Source: Adineta vaga
Taxonomy: Eukaryota > Rotifera
Assembly: GCA_021613535.1 (NCBI GenBank)
Contig: CP075497.1
Coordinates: 7,626,001 to 7,690,000, forward strand
Direction: 5' to 3'
Length of the DNA: 64,000 bases
Shown here: piece by piece, positions 37,601 to 50,360 of the stretch
How the letters are laid out: every line of letters starts with the position of its first letter
Position numbering within the stretch: position 1 is the stretch's first letter
Position numbers and translations under genes: made by a program
Notes under the pieces: generated by a model
Database searches by the model: none
The model's input: only the letters and a program-made list of their open reading frames with translations
Told to the model about the DNA's origin: nothing

Positions 37601-39768
37601 ATGTTTCTACATGTTCTTTCATGTATAAATAGTTTGATCTTAAAAACATATTTCCTTTCTTTTCAACTATCGTTATACAAAGAAGGAAAATATTTTTTTC
37701 CTGAACATTGATTGATGATCAGGTGTGAATAGAAATCTATAGAATTAATCGAACAATAGTCGAACATATAATTCACTCGTTCTTTGATGAATATAGATGT
37801 TCAATTCGGTGTACGTGAGACTCTACGGAACAATAACGTTAGCCCAGATGATTATACGAGCTTCATTCTATTCAATGCGTGCCCGACCGCTAATTTTTCC
37901 TTCCGTTTCCTTACTCACACATCTAAACAGAACAAAAGTTTCCTTCTAAAAAAACCGAAGAAAGAAGATGAAGCAGAGACAGAGAGAGAGAGAGAGAAAA
38001 AAAAGGAATATAATAACGCTAGACATTCACATCTCCGTGTAAGAAGAAACTATCAGAATAGAAAAAGATGATAACTTCTCAATCAACATTATCGGAATAT
38101 TAATCGATAATCATTCTAATTCTCGTCAATTTTTTAATATGATAAATCTTTTCTTAATCATGTCAACAAATCAAATAGATCAGTTAATTTTATTTCAACG
38201 TCTATTAATTATATTTGGTTCAATATGTTTTCTTTGGTTAATTATTGGCCTTATATTTCTTTCCATTGAAACATATCGTCGTTTGAAAAAGAAATCCAAT
38301 AGAAAATTTTCCACTAGTCATCATCTATCGTTGCATTTACCATCGACAAGTTTTAAAAAAAGTCAACAATCATTCGCAGGAGATTATATATCTGATAATA
38401 ATCCAAACGATGAAGTCGATAGTATGGATGATCAAACAAGTATTATGACTTCTGTATCATTTATTTCCGAAAGACCAAAGATGAATCATGAACATCCATA
38501 TTATATTTCCCCATGTCAACGTATATCTGAAGAACAGCTTGCACTAACACTTCCGTCTCCAACAGGGACTTCGAACTTAGCTTATAGTTCATCAACATTA
38601 TCGTCATCTATTGATAACGATCCATCATTTTTCTATTATCCAGCTTGTCATAATTTTGCTTATTCTCAATCGACATTGGCGTCATCGAATGATAATTTTG
38701 ATCAGAAAATATCAACACCTCCAGTCATCTTTCCTCTAATTAACTCAACGTCTTCAACTCATCAATTTAATTTCGAACGTCAATCATCTACAAATACAAT
38801 CATGAGTCAATTGACACATGAAACATGTTTATCATCATCGAAATCTTCGATAAAACCTATTCCATTACCAACATTAATGATTACTGATGTTGATCGATTA
38901 CAAACTGATATTATTGAACTTGAAGATTTTGAACCCGAAAAGGAATGGTATCGAAATAGGTCTCACTTAAGATATTTAATTAATGATCGATTACCCATGA
39001 AAATCAAATAATCTATCTTAGTAAAACAAATTACCTTCGTCTTCATCTTCATTTTCATTATCACCGGTTTCAATTGCTGGTGATGCTGTTCTATTTTGTC
39101 TATAACCAGGAAATAAATGTCTTGGCATTGGTGGAGCTATAAACAAAATAAACGATTTTTCGAATAAAATTTTGTATGACTTTTTTTCCTTTACCTTTTG
39201 GTATTCTTTGTCTTCTTAGAGCGAAATATGCACGTCGAAAAGCAGGTCGTTGTTCATAATATGATAAACCATCAAGACTATTGCCTAAATCTGATATTCG
39301 ATGAATTCCTTTCGAACTTTGTCTTTGTAAATATGGATAACGATTACGATTTTGTGAATGATGTGGAAAATGATGATGATGATGACTATGTCTGGAAATA
39401 GTCGAAGAAGGTAATGGATGATCAACATCAATAGCTGCTAATGAACGTGATAATTGAGGATCTGTTGTTGTTATTGGTCCTGAAAAAGCGACATTATCTG
39501 TCGTATTATTCATTCCCATATTGATATAAACGGGTAATGTTGGTGCAGAAAATCCTTGTAAAAGATCGAAAGGTGTATCATTGGATGGAAGTACTGGTGC
39601 ATCAATAAAAATTGATGATGATACTGGAGGTATATCATCTGTTCGAATAGGTAAAGTATTTTCGATTGATGTATCATACATGGATGTGTAAGATAAATTT
39701 TGTTCATGACCGGAATATAAATTTCCTGTTGGTTCACTTTTAACGGATGAGGGTGGTGAACTTGCCAT
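34620..39768 (-). CDS. SLC45-type proton-coupled sugar transporter (major facilitator)
   Basis: Seen: minus strand, start ATG 39766-39768 ([12 protein letters not shown]), stop TGA 34620-34622. A long Ser/His-rich N-terminus (39195-39768) ends [17 protein letters not shown] small second exon (about 39035-39137) follows, then a 1.84 kb intron, and then the transporter from 37190 onward: [32 protein letters not shown], the MFS loop [12 protein letters not shown] at about 36895, [20 protein letters not shown] and further membrane helices to the end (FFLFYYKT). A long Ser/Asp-rich central loop is at 35720-36150. Known: SLC45A1-A4 carry glucose or sucrose with protons; the GRRRPF loop is an MFS signature. 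The join [10 protein letters not shown] across the long intron keeps the frame, which supports one gene. Substrate is not determinable here. A second gene lies in the long intron on the other strand. Confidence 0.85.
37973..38001 (+). repeat. (GA)n purine tract
   Basis: Run of AGAGAGAG followed by A residues, about 140 bases upstream of the nested membrane-protein gene. It is a simple repeat; GA tracts are common near animal promoters. Confidence 0.6.
38139..39011 (+). CDS. Single-pass membrane protein, unrecognised, nested in the SLC45 intron
   Basis: Seen: one uninterrupted frame of 290 codons, start ATG 38139 ([12 protein letters not shown]; a second ATG is at 38160), stop TAA 39009-39011. 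One membrane helix at residues about 22-44 ([20 protein letters not shown]) is followed at once by basic [11 protein letters not shown], so the C-terminus should be cytosolic. The rest is Ser/Thr-rich and acidic without a known fold; two similar units, [19 protein letters not shown] and [16 protein letters not shown], suggest an internal duplication. It lies wholly inside the first long intron of the opposite-strand SLC45 gene, and its stop is only about 24 bases from that gene's second exon. Length and codon pattern support a real gene; function unknown. Confidence 0.65.
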   Translation: MINLFLIMSTNQIDQLILFQRLLIIFGSICFLWLIIGLIFLSIETYRRLKKKSNRKFSTSHHLSLHLPSTSFKKSQQSFAGDYISDNNPNDEVDSMDDQTSIMTSVSFISERPKMNHEHPYYISPCQRISEEQLALTLPSPTGTSNLAYSSSTLSSSIDNDPSFFYYPACHNFAYSQSTLASSNDNFDQKISTPPVIFPLINSTSSTHQFNFERQSSTNTIMSQLTHETCLSSSKSSIKPIPLPTLMITDVDRLQTDIIELEDFEPEKEWYRNRSHLRYLINDRLPMKIK

Positions 39769-41785
39769 AGTGATATTTTAATATTTAAAAAAAAATTATA
39801 TCTAGATAAAGAAAAAACATCAGTTTTCTTTTCTCTATCTGTTATCTATCATTTCACTGGAAACGCACATGGTTACATTACATATGACTCAGCTGATGAT
39901 ATCATTTGCTTATCTTTCAGCCATATTAACAGTGTTCAATGCCTTTATTCGTTTTTTAAACAAAAGATGGTGCTAACTGAAATCTTCAACTAAAGTGAAA
40001 AAAAATTCTATTTAAAAAATAATACAAATGACGTTGTATCGAAATGTACATCGGGATGATGATATAAAATGTCCTTTTACGATTTTCTTGTGCAAATAGG
40101 ACATTGGATTCTTATTTACCTTTGTTTTTCTTTCATTTTACTGATAATAAACTAAAAGAATATGTTTGTTTGTCGATTCACATGAAAATTAAATGCGTTT
40201 TAATATTTATACTTTGACCTATTATGGGATCTAATGTTTCATAAAAGTATTTCACGATTGACTTCATTATATGTATTTAAACGAATATTCATTCGGCATT
40301 CATTCATGAAAATGATTGATCTGATATCTATGCAACGATATATGTATTTTATGACAAAGTTCTATCCAGATGACAAGTAGACATATATCTTTTCGAAGTC
40401 GAATGTCTAAGATAAATGACATTGTTTTGATGACGCTGATTGATAAGAAAATACATGTATGAGAAGTCAATAATGAATTCCTTTTAAATATCCAGGACTT
40501 TTTATTATTATTATTGTAATTATTGATCGTATCCTATTGTTCATGTAACAATCGTTTTTTGTTAACAAATATATTTTGATTTTTTTTTATTATAATATTT
40601 GGCATTGAAAGAGTATTACAGTTGATGCGGAAACTAACGTAACGAATAGGACAAAGGTTTTACGCTAATGATGTTGTTTTTAGAAAAAATCTATGCTCAA
40701 CATAGAATTCTAAAATTAACTTTGCTTAGATACGTTTTTGTTTCCAAAGCTTATCTAATCATAAACAACTCTCGGAAGGCCTTGAGAAATTCATTCACAA
40801 TCCTATATGCATTTATTTTAACATGTCATACATATTTTAAATTACATATATCTTTGACTTAAAGCAATAATTTTATCACATTCAATTCCGACACTTTCAG
40901 GCTGCATATACATAAAGCATCACTACATCTTCAATATAATTAACGACATGAATGTATACGCATCAATGTATTTTCATAGAATTTTTTTTCTTGAACAAAA
41001 AAGACAAAATTGAATCTTTGAAGAAACATTCTTTTCAATATAAATCAAATCTCTGTAATTCTACAGTTACTTTCAAAAGCATATATTTAGTTTTGTCAAA
41101 ATACAACGATAATTATTCAGTCACGTTCTGTTTTTCTACATCCCTGTTTCTCAGTTGTCCCAGTAACATTTTTCAATGTTTCAAACGCAAAAAAAAACAG
41201 CAGAAGGCAAAATGTATTCATACAGTTACCTCTGTAAACATTCTTCGAAAAGGAAGAAAAAAACGTTGTAAAATTCAGAATGAAAAATTCCTTCAGTCAC
41301 ATTTCTACAGTTATATAAACGAAGACAAGTATGTATAGACAATAACAGATACTTCAGTATAATAAGTGCTGAAATTTTCTCACCAACGTCCTTGAAAAAA
41401 ATCATTTTGAATAATTTCCGTTAGAATATGAGATTCAATAATAATGATCCATTCAAAGATGACAAAGGGATGAAAATTTCAGAAAAAATTGCGTGTTTGT
41501 TAAATGATGTTGAATAAAAAGAAAAAAAAGTAATTTCTAAGCAAAAATTATGAAAAATCACGAGTTTTCGTTCTGTAATCATATCGATACATGTAACTTG
41601 TGAATCATATATATTTCAATGTCATATACTGTTTCGCCGAAAATTTGCCTATACAACGGCATATAATCTTTCGTTACACCATTTTCATATTTATTCAATG
41701 ACTTCACGATTTAAATAAGTCAACAAATGTTTCTCTTTCTTTTCTAGATCGATTCATTTTGTTTTTATTTCATTGAGAAAATCAA
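39769..41785. other. Intergenic, about 2 kb
   Basis: Strongly AT-rich. Two plus-strand frames (64 codons at 40668, 128 codons at 40952) are rich in Ile, Lys, Phe and Ser, as expected by chance in such DNA, and have no domain pattern. The upstream part should carry the SLC45 promoter. Confidence 0.45.
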
Positions 41786-41971
41786 ATGGCATCACAAGCA
41801 GGACGAAACAGTGTCCGCGAGGATTCTCATCATAATCAATTTTCTAACAACAATGGTCAAGACGATCAAAAAAGCAGTAAACAAAATACATACGATACTT
41901 ACAATGAAGAAAATCAAGATCGAATGTTTGGTGAAAGTAGATATCCACCAATAGAGAGACCACCGCATTAG
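41786..41971 (+). CDS. Possible small hydrophilic protein of 61 residues
   Basis: Seen: ATG 41786 to TAG 41969-41971, MASQAGRNSVREDSHHNQFS at the start and YPPIERPPH at the end. Composition (Asn, Gln, Asp, Ser, no hydrophobic core) is unlike translated background in this region. A TTTTCTAG acceptor-like site lies about 40 bases upstream and an AATAAA near 42111, so a short spliced transcript is plausible. Small hydrophilic, disordered proteins occur in desiccation-tolerant animals, but no LEA or other motif is visible. Not recognised; chance cannot be excluded. Confidence 0.35.
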   Translation: MASQAGRNSVREDSHHNQFSNNNGQDDQKSSKQNTYDTYNEENQDRMFGESRYPPIERPPH

Positions 41972-44574
41972 ATTCAAATGCTCATAAAACATCGAAAACG
42001 AAAAAGAAAAACAGCAAGAAAAAATGTGTCATTTCGTGAATCTTATGTTCCATTTATGATTTCACTTTTTAATGTATAGTAATATATAAAGAAAAGGTTT
42101 ATGAATTTCAAATAAATAGTTTCCTGAATAAATCTTAAAAAAATAAGAGTACTCAATCGAAAGCTGATTAATATTTCTATCATTCAACAAAAGAAATCAT
42201 TATTTTTCTATTATGAAAAGATGCACCTAACTACTATTTATAGAAAAAAACCTTGAAAAAAAATCTATTTTAATAAGTATTTGCTAATATCAATGAGGAA
42301 ATCAACTTGTTTCTTTTGTCAACCATATTCTCATTGTTCCTGTTGATTAAGATCAAGGTCAAATAACATGTTCATTTCTTCTTATTATATATAAATGTTT
42401 CAGACATAAATATTGAGATGTTCTTGACGAATTGCAAAGATTGTCTTTCATTCTTAATATCTAATTACTATTTTCTTTTCCTTAAACCAATATCGATACT
42501 CGAGGCAAACTATTTATTTATTTATTCTTCGAATATGTTTATTCGAACTTTGAATTCAAAAGTTATGATTAATACTTTTCGATCAAGCGAACAAATATGT
42601 CTTTACACATAAAATAATCTGACATTTTCATAGTCTACAGAAATCAAATGATTCAAACAAGATTCTCAATACATGTCTACACAGCATAGATGATATTTCC
42701 AAATGTTGATCATATCGATTACATGCATATTTGACGATAACTTATATGACACACGCATCATTGAAACTGAAAACGATTGACAACTTGTTTTGTCTTTGAT
42801 TAAAATATGTCATTGACAATCGATGTTTATATATAATGACCAAATAGTTGAAATATCAGAATGAAATGAGATGATTCTTGTTTGTTGAATAAATAGAAAG
42901 ATCAATAAATAAATAAATCTTGATATTGAAATTCATCAATGAATAGTTCGATTAAAGATATGAATTGATAAGAAATTCTTTGAGACATTTATTTGATAAA
43001 AATATATCCTTCGATTGGTCTGATATCATGCAAATTATTTGAAATAGTTGTACTTTTTAATGTATAGATGTTAAATGAGAATATAACTATTTAGCTATGT
43101 GTCCGCAAACCATGCGTAAAAATTGCATTTTTTTAATAAAATAGGTAACATAACGAATATCTTATTCTTGCTGTCTAGTTATTTAAAACTCTTCGTTACA
43201 ATGGAAAACTAATCGTACGTATTAAATCGTGAGTTAATTTTCATTCGATATAAGAATATTTCTTCTTAGTTTATTATTATAAACAACGAAAAGTAATCAT
43301 GATTCTATACTGTACAACAATCGAAATAATGTTTAAAAAAAACACATTCTAATGTTGTCTTAAATATTTCATGAAGACAATACCTTTCAATCAATTGAAC
43401 ATTAGTCGAATAGAAATTGAAAAGCAATTTTTCATTATTTCAATTTTAAATTGATATCAATAACTTCTCACAAGATTTTTCTAGAAGAAGAAGAAAAGAA
43501 AAACATAACAATAGGTTTTTATCTCTTTAATTTTCAATATGTATTTCTTGTTGTTGATTACATCAGATTCTTCTCGAGAAAGTGTTGCTTGATAAGACAA
43601 TACATGCGCTTGGATAAGTTCGATTATTTATCTTGTCAAGTCATTAGATCAGATAACTGCAATGTTCTTCTAGTTGATCAAGTTTTATTCACTATCACAT
43701 CTGACGCATTGTACATATTGAACATTCTTACATCATTTGATATCGTTTTTTCTCTTGAAAAAAAACCCCCACATAAAACTGATTTAATGTGTGAAGACAC
43801 ATACACACGAAGGTGATATTAAGGTTTAATTTTCTATCAAACATGCGATCTATCGATATGTTATTTTCGATTTTATATACGTATAATTGTGTAGAAATCT
43901 AAAACAAGTTATCATATATATTTGAAAGTGTAGAAACAAAACAATTTGTTTATCATTCTTGAAAGTTTCAATAGAATTGTTTTAATCAAAAGAACAAATG
44001 TAATATCCCTTGACAATTATTTTAATGCTTTTCGTTTTTCTTTGTCTGAACTTATGCTTAAAATACAAGAGTAAGTATGTCGATGAATTCTATAGAGGAC
44101 AGACATGAATTGATTTTAATGTTATTGACCATCAATACGATTAAATTGCTCAGTCTCCTCCCTTCAATGATGTTGATATAATTTGATTTTTTTCTTCATC
44201 CGAAGTTCAGTAAGAGAAAATATCCTTTTGTCCTTTTTTCATACTTATCGTTATTCATACAGGTTAGTCTTATTCTCTTTCTCTTCCCTTCCCTCCCTTT
44301 CCATCCTTATTATTCGTTTTCGAACTACGGATCAAACAATATTTGACAAGAAAAAAACGACGTTGAACAGTGTTTGTACTGATCGAAAGGTAAAAGCTGT
44401 TTTCTCTTCATTCATTAAAACTTTTAATTATAGTTATTGACTAGTGAACAGAACAAGATAAAGTGTAAATATCGATATATTCTTTATCTTAATCTAGATT
44501 GTCTCACATAAATCATTCCTGTATCATATTGAACAGAAAAAGTTTCATGATTATATTCATTTGATTCGAAACAA
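41972..44574. other. Intergenic, about 2.6 kb
   Basis: Strongly AT-rich. The longest frame is 121 codons (43451-43816, plus) without any recognisable motif; it is treated as chance. No RNA gene, repeat family or mobile element is seen. Confidence 0.45.
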
Positions 44575-47500
44575 ATGCATTTACTGAACAGATTTATCTC
44601 TATTCATCTAATCCTTCAAATATATTTTTGTCAATCTCAAATATATTCCAAAGATGTTCATACTGATGGTATGAATTCCAATACGACGAAATCATTAAAC
44701 GACACGTTAACTATCGGTAAGTTGTTGAATACATTACTATAAAGAGTTGCACTAGTGACTCTCATATATATATATGTATATATTCTTATTTGGAAGTTCA
44801 AGTAGATGATGGAGTGTCTGTTCTATTTGATAATCATGAAAATCTATTCATCTATTCATTGATCACATAGATTTTGTTTCCATTTAGACAATTTATCTAC
44901 AGAAGATTCAGTGAATATCAATCGTGAAATATCTCAAATTATTATTGAATATCCGTTGACAACAAATATACGTACGAAATATGTCACTGATGAAGAAGAT
45001 TACACTATAAATGAATCAATTACGTTTACAATACAAACTAATCAACAAAGATTACAATCGATAACCATTCTTGCTGGTTTTGCTTATGAAAATATTAATT
45101 ATGTATTTAATATCGAGGTTTGATTTTGCTTTGAAACAAACTCTTTTTTTTTTAGTTTCTTTTTTCTTTTTAGAATAATCGATTGAAAATTATCTTCTCA
45201 CAAGATAAGTTACCTGATCTAATATTAACATCAAGAAATGATTCACTATTAATCAACAATGGACAATGGCATCGAATAAATATTGAACGATCAAATCATA
45301 CGGTTTGATATTTTGTCTAATCGAAAAAACATCGATCAGTTATGCAGTTCTTTTTAGTTACGATTTATTCTTGATGGTATTGAACAATCTACTATAGAAT
45401 TATCTAATGAATGGCAAACAAAAACTAATATCTTCATTGGAAGTGAACTAACACCTGTTCCTAATAACGATTACAATGGTAGAATTGCTGACGTAAGTCT
45501 ATCATAATCCAGCATTATTTGAAGACAAAAAGGCTAATGCGTACACATATTCAAGATATATATGTAAACGAATTATAATTGATGTATATTGGTAGTTAAG
45601 TGGATTTTTGTACAAACTGTTGTTGAAGAAGAAGAAGAAGACAGACAGACAGATATTTTTAATACAAATTCATTTAGTGACAGACGATAGACTGATAGGA
45701 CTATTCTGGGATGTCTAAACAAGATTGAATATGATATAATTGATAGATCAAGGCAAAAGAAGATAGAATCTCCTCTAACAGAAGTACATTGCCTTGAAGA
45801 TACATAGACAGTCAATGTTGGTTCAAAGAATATTCGATATATACATGAAAATTTTCAATATCAATTGTTTTGTTTATCTTTTCATTGATGGACAATATTT
45901 ATTTACAATCAAAAGAAATGAATGTTTACATAGATTTATGTAGCTATAATCTTTTATCTTTCAAACATCTACATGTCATAATTATTGTTTTTCTTTATCT
46001 AATTAGATTATCGTTAGTAATACAGGTCAATTTTTGATTCTTCGTGAAGAAGATCATTCAGATGAACATTTCAAAGATTCATCAAAGAAAAATCAATCGA
46101 AATCATCTCATAGCATTGCTTTTTTACCCAATGATAATCATGAAATTATCCTTCCATTATCGACAAATTCTTCGTTTTATAGTTTATCATTTTCATTTCG
46201 AACATATTCAAATATCAGTACACTTTTACATTCCAAAAATCTTGATTTAAATCTTGATATTGACGGTTATTTAATATTAGTTATTCGAAATCAATCAACC
46301 CAAAGAATCTTTTCATCTGATACACCAAATCCAATTAATGATGGAAATCTTTATGTCATACACTTGGAATTAATCAATCAAACTCTTCAAGTATGGATCA
46401 ATATCAACAAAACAATCTCGATAGAACTTTCATCATCTTTAATCATTCCAAATTTTATCTTTGGTTGGCAAAATCAATTTCTTGGTTGTATAGAAAATGT
46501 GACTTATAATAATCAATTAATCACATTTAAACATATACCATTTAATCGTCAAAAATGTCCATCGAATAGTCTTCTTTTAAAATCTCTCTTCAATGTCTAT
46601 ATTGATCAAATCATATCGTTTGAAGAATATGATCGTCCAATTGTTATCATTCTTGATCAACCGAAAAAATTCTCAACATTTTCATTTTCGTTTTATACTC
46701 AAGAATCTAATGGAATTATTTGTTCATTAATTGATCAAAATTATGAAAACTTCCTTATCTTAAGTATTCGTCGTGAACATTTCATTTTAACTTATATTAA
46801 TCAATATCACGAACGAATCGAAATATCTATGAATAAAACAATTAATGATCAAATTGAACATGAATTTTCAATACGATTAATAAATAAAGATGAATTATTA
46901 TTTCAATTAGATGATAATCGAATAATGAAGACGATGTTTAATGTATTTTATATTCAAACGATTTATTTGGGAAAATTAGATGGTTTTGTTAAAGAAAAAT
47001 ATTATGATTTAGATCGAGAAGATTTTCTTGGTTGTCTAAAGGATATTCTATTAAATGAACAATCAGTAATCAAATTGGAACATATCTATCGATCAAATCG
47101 ATTGGGAGATACTTGCCGATTAACAAAACGTGGACGTAAGTTAATAAACAAAAAGGAACGTTCTTTTTTCTCTCTCTCTCTCGCTTTCGTCCCTAAACGA
47201 TTCTGTGTAAATATTCATTAGTTAGGTTTAAATTGTTCATCGGAGTATTCAATTTCTCGAATAAGTTCAATGGAGTGTAACGAGAAAATGAATTTGTTGA
47301 AGATTAATTAAGAAAATCTATGAAACGGAACAATAAATTTAATCTTAATTTCCTTCAATTTGTTTAGTTATCATAAATACATATATATATATATATATAT
47401 GTATACAAATGAGAAGAGAAAGTAAATTTGAAAATTGTTGATTTAACCTTGATAGATAAAATTGTGACATAATATAGTTGATATTCATTTTCACGGCTAT

Positions 47501-48928
47501 TTTCTACCTATCAAAATCGATCCATATCAGATTAATTTTGTTTGTTCTAGGCAAAAATTTCATATCATATATGTCAACAGAGATAAGTTTTTCTGTTCGC
47601 GATGATCATGATATAATTGAAGTAGAAATTCCCTTCAATGAAGAATTTTATCAATGTCAATTATCGATTAAAACTCGATCATTAAATGGTATTATTCTCT
47701 CAATGTATTCTGATGATGATTATACGTTTGTTTTCTATTTAAACAATGGCAAACTTGTTTGGAAATATCATTCATATGATTATACGATTTCGGAAGTTAT
47801 CTTTCAGGATCATCAAACGATTAATGATGGACAACAACATGATATTTTCATATCCAGACAGATATCAAAACTAACTTCATATAAGAATATGTATATAGAA
47901 ATAGATCAACGCGGCAGTCAAATATCATTGCCTTCATCTTCCTTATTATTTTTTGATGTTCTTACAATTGGTGGTTCACATCGAGAAATGTCGACAAGTA
48001 ATTTACTTGTTGGATGTTTTGCTAATCTGACATATAATCATCAATCATTATTACCTGAAGGAATTGTGAAATTTGATCGGTATGATTGTTTTTATGAACA
48101 AGATTCAATTTGTGACAAACAAATCCCTTGTGAACATGTTCAATCTTTTCAATTCTGTGGTCAAATCGATTGTTCGGTTGTATGTTCACCGTCGACACTT
48201 GATATTAATAAAAAAGGACTTGTTCGATATTTTTCTGATATTGAATCAGGTGAATATGAACAAATATATTTAACAATATTTACGACAGCAGGCAATTCAA
48301 CTTTATATGTCACACAGAATGGTTCGATTCAAGTATCAATTATCCTTCAAGTGAATTCATACGCGAATCGAAAAATTTCTTTTTTTTAATTAAATTTCCG
48401 TCAACATTTAGGATTATTATCCACGTTTAATCATTCAAAATGGTGGAATAATTTATACATATGATTTTCCTGGACGTGTACGAAATGATCAATGGCATTT
48501 ATTACAATGTCAAAAAACATTAAATACAGTATATTAATTTCGTTGTTGTCATCATTATCACTCATACAATCGTTTTTCTTTTCCTTGTTTTTTATAGATT
48601 GATTTAACATTTGATGAAGAAACTCGACATTATACAAATTTTACTGAACATTTTACTTTGTTTGCTGATAATTTAATTCATATATGCGGAGGAAATTTTA
48701 ATGGATATATTCAAGATGTAAGTGAAGACATAGAAGAAAAAGATTTTCATTGAATTTCTTTTTTAATAGATTATACTTACAGCGGATAATCATTACGAAA
48801 ATTTAATACAAAATTCGATTCATAATCCTGGATTAATCGATTATGATCGAAGTGTTACTTGGAATAATCGTGCCAACATACCTGAATGTAAGTTTTATCA
48901 ATATGTAAAACTAGACATTGATGACTAG
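44575..48928 (+). CDS. Secreted or membrane laminin-G repeat protein, neurexin/CASPR-like
   Basis: Seen: start ATG 44575 (MHLLNRFISIHLILQIYFCQ, a signal peptide), then exons joined by GT-AG introns with the frame kept. About five laminin-G-like domains: 44900-45495 (NGQWHRINIERS, IFIGSEL), 46090-46560 (ending FLGCIENVTYNNQ), 46600-47120 (FLGCLKDILLNEQ), 47580-48100 (LVGCFANLTYNHQ) and 48190-48870 (NDQWHLLQC, CGGNFNGYIQDIIL). The closing GC(I/L/F)-N motif is typical of LNS domains. No EGF module lies between them, unlike neurexin or CASPR. Known: LNS domains bind glycans and synaptic or matrix partners. After NRANIPE a strong donor (GAAT|GTAAGT, 48888) suggests more 3' exons; read straight on, the frame stops at 48928, which is used here. 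No membrane helix is found in this span. Confidence 0.75.
47381..47400. repeat. (AT)n microsatellite
   Basis: Ten AT units in the intron between the third and fourth laminin-G domains. Confidence 0.85.
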
Positions 48929-49801
48929 AAGCCTTTCGTGTACTCGTTTTTTTTTCTTTTCGATCAACATCTACATGTGTATATATATATATGCATACAT
49001 ATTTGCTCAGGTGATCTAAGATCATTGCTGTTAATAAATTTTTTACTCGCGATTGAATGTACGCAAGTGTGGATATCGCCTTGAAGTTTGATTCAATCGA
49101 GGTGGCGACGACAATGTCAAGAGAGTTGCGACGACGCTTGATGGTTGTGAAGGAGAGAGAGAGAGAATATAGATGTAGATGAATGTGCATTTCGACAAAC
49201 TTGTCGTTCCTGTTGGCGCATATTCGTAACAAATTTTTTTTGCACATGCCCGCGCTTTTATTTTTTTTTCTTTGTCTTTTCTACATCAAATAATATTACT
49301 AACATCCCAATTCAAACAACACAAACGTGCGCTCATATATATACACGATCGTTCTTATGTGTAGTTCGTGTACGTTTTTTTAATGTTAATAAGAAGTTTT
49401 TTTTTCTGTTCCTTTAGTCTCTCCCTCTCTCTCTTCCCTTCATTCTTTTTCTTCTTTCCTTTTGTACGTGTGCTTGAGCACATACATACATGCACAGTTA
49501 ACATATATACAGAAAAGTAAAAGAAAAAAAGACTGTAGGAAGAGAACGACAATGAGGACAACGACTTCTGATTTCAGTATTACCAGTGTTAATAAAGAGA
49601 GAGAGAAAGAAATAGATAGAAAACAGTTGAGATGTTGTTAGTATAACATCTTCCTTTGCTTCGTTGATGTAGTTGTTCTTACTAATGCGATATATTACTA
49701 AGCATTCTACTTTTATAGCTTTCCTCTCTGTATTACTCATACATAGTTGATTTTTCTCGATATATTTCTCTCTTTCTCTTTTCTCTGCCATCAATAGCGT
49801 C

Positions 49802-49813
49802 GCCGCCATTTTG
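49802..49813 (+). promoter_or_regulatory. YY1-like motif (GCCGCCATTTTG)
   Basis: Exact match to the extended YY1 consensus on the minus strand (CAAAATGGCGGC), about 550 bases upstream of the EGF-WD40 start. Together with the similar site before RIM it suggests a shared core-promoter element. Function is inferred. Confidence 0.35.
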
Positions 49814-50128
49814 CGGTTTGCTGTTTGTTTGCGTCTTACGCCATTCCTCTCTTTTTCTCTGTCTCTGTCTCCGTCTCTGTCTCTTATTTCTTCTTGTGTT
49901 TCTATTACTCCTGCATCGAGAGAGAGGGAGAGAGGGAAAGAAAAGTGGGAGGAGGAGGAGAAAAGAGACGAGCTCAAAACGATATTCACCATCATCAATC
50001 GACACCGGCTATTGCATTATTCGAATTATTATTGGCAAAGGACTTTCTTTTCTTCAAGTCTTTTTCATCTCTATCTCTATCTTTGACTTTTATCGTTTGC
50101 TATCATCGTCGTTATTGTTTCATTCTTG

Positions 50129-50152
50129 ATATATATATATATATATATATAC
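50129..50152. repeat. (AT)n microsatellite
   Basis: Twelve AT units, about 210 bases upstream of the EGF-WD40 gene start. Confidence 0.85.
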
Positions 50153-50360
50153 AGTTACGATTCTCAACAACTACATATTACTCATCGACCTTGCTAAGAA
50201 AAGCAAAGAGTACAAAAAATATATATACATATATACATATATATATTCAACGTTAGTCGTCGTTTGTAATGATGTGATTCATCCATCCGTGCATTCATTG
50301 ATATAAGAGTTACACGCTTCTTTTTCATCGCTTTTTTTGTTATATTCATTATTACGTACA

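Larger units (their letters stand above)
48929..50360. other. Region between the laminin-G and EGF-WD40 genes, with a pyrimidine-to-purine switch
   Basis: About 1.4 kb, richer in G and C than other spacers. It holds T-rich and CT-rich runs (49380-49460), a CT/GTCTC-rich stretch at 49845-49890, then a GA/GGA-rich stretch at 49916-49972, and an (AT)n run at 50129-50152. Several overlapping frames on both strands arise from this biased composition. It is probably the promoter of the downstream gene, or an intron if the two genes are joined. Confidence 0.5.

Noticed and set aside
40952-41338. 128-codon ORF in the spacer after SLC45
   Set aside because: Lys/Phe/Ser-rich with no pattern; likely chance in AT-rich DNA.
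43451-43816. 121-codon plus-strand ORF in a long AT-rich spacer
   Set aside because: Composition is what translated AT-rich DNA gives (Ile, Phe, Leu, Lys), with no domain, no upstream context and no supporting neighbouring exon.
49498-50256. Several overlapping ORFs on both strands before the EGF-WD40 gene
   Set aside because: All derive from CT/GA low-complexity sequence; they encode Ser/Leu- or Arg/Glu-rich runs without protein character.
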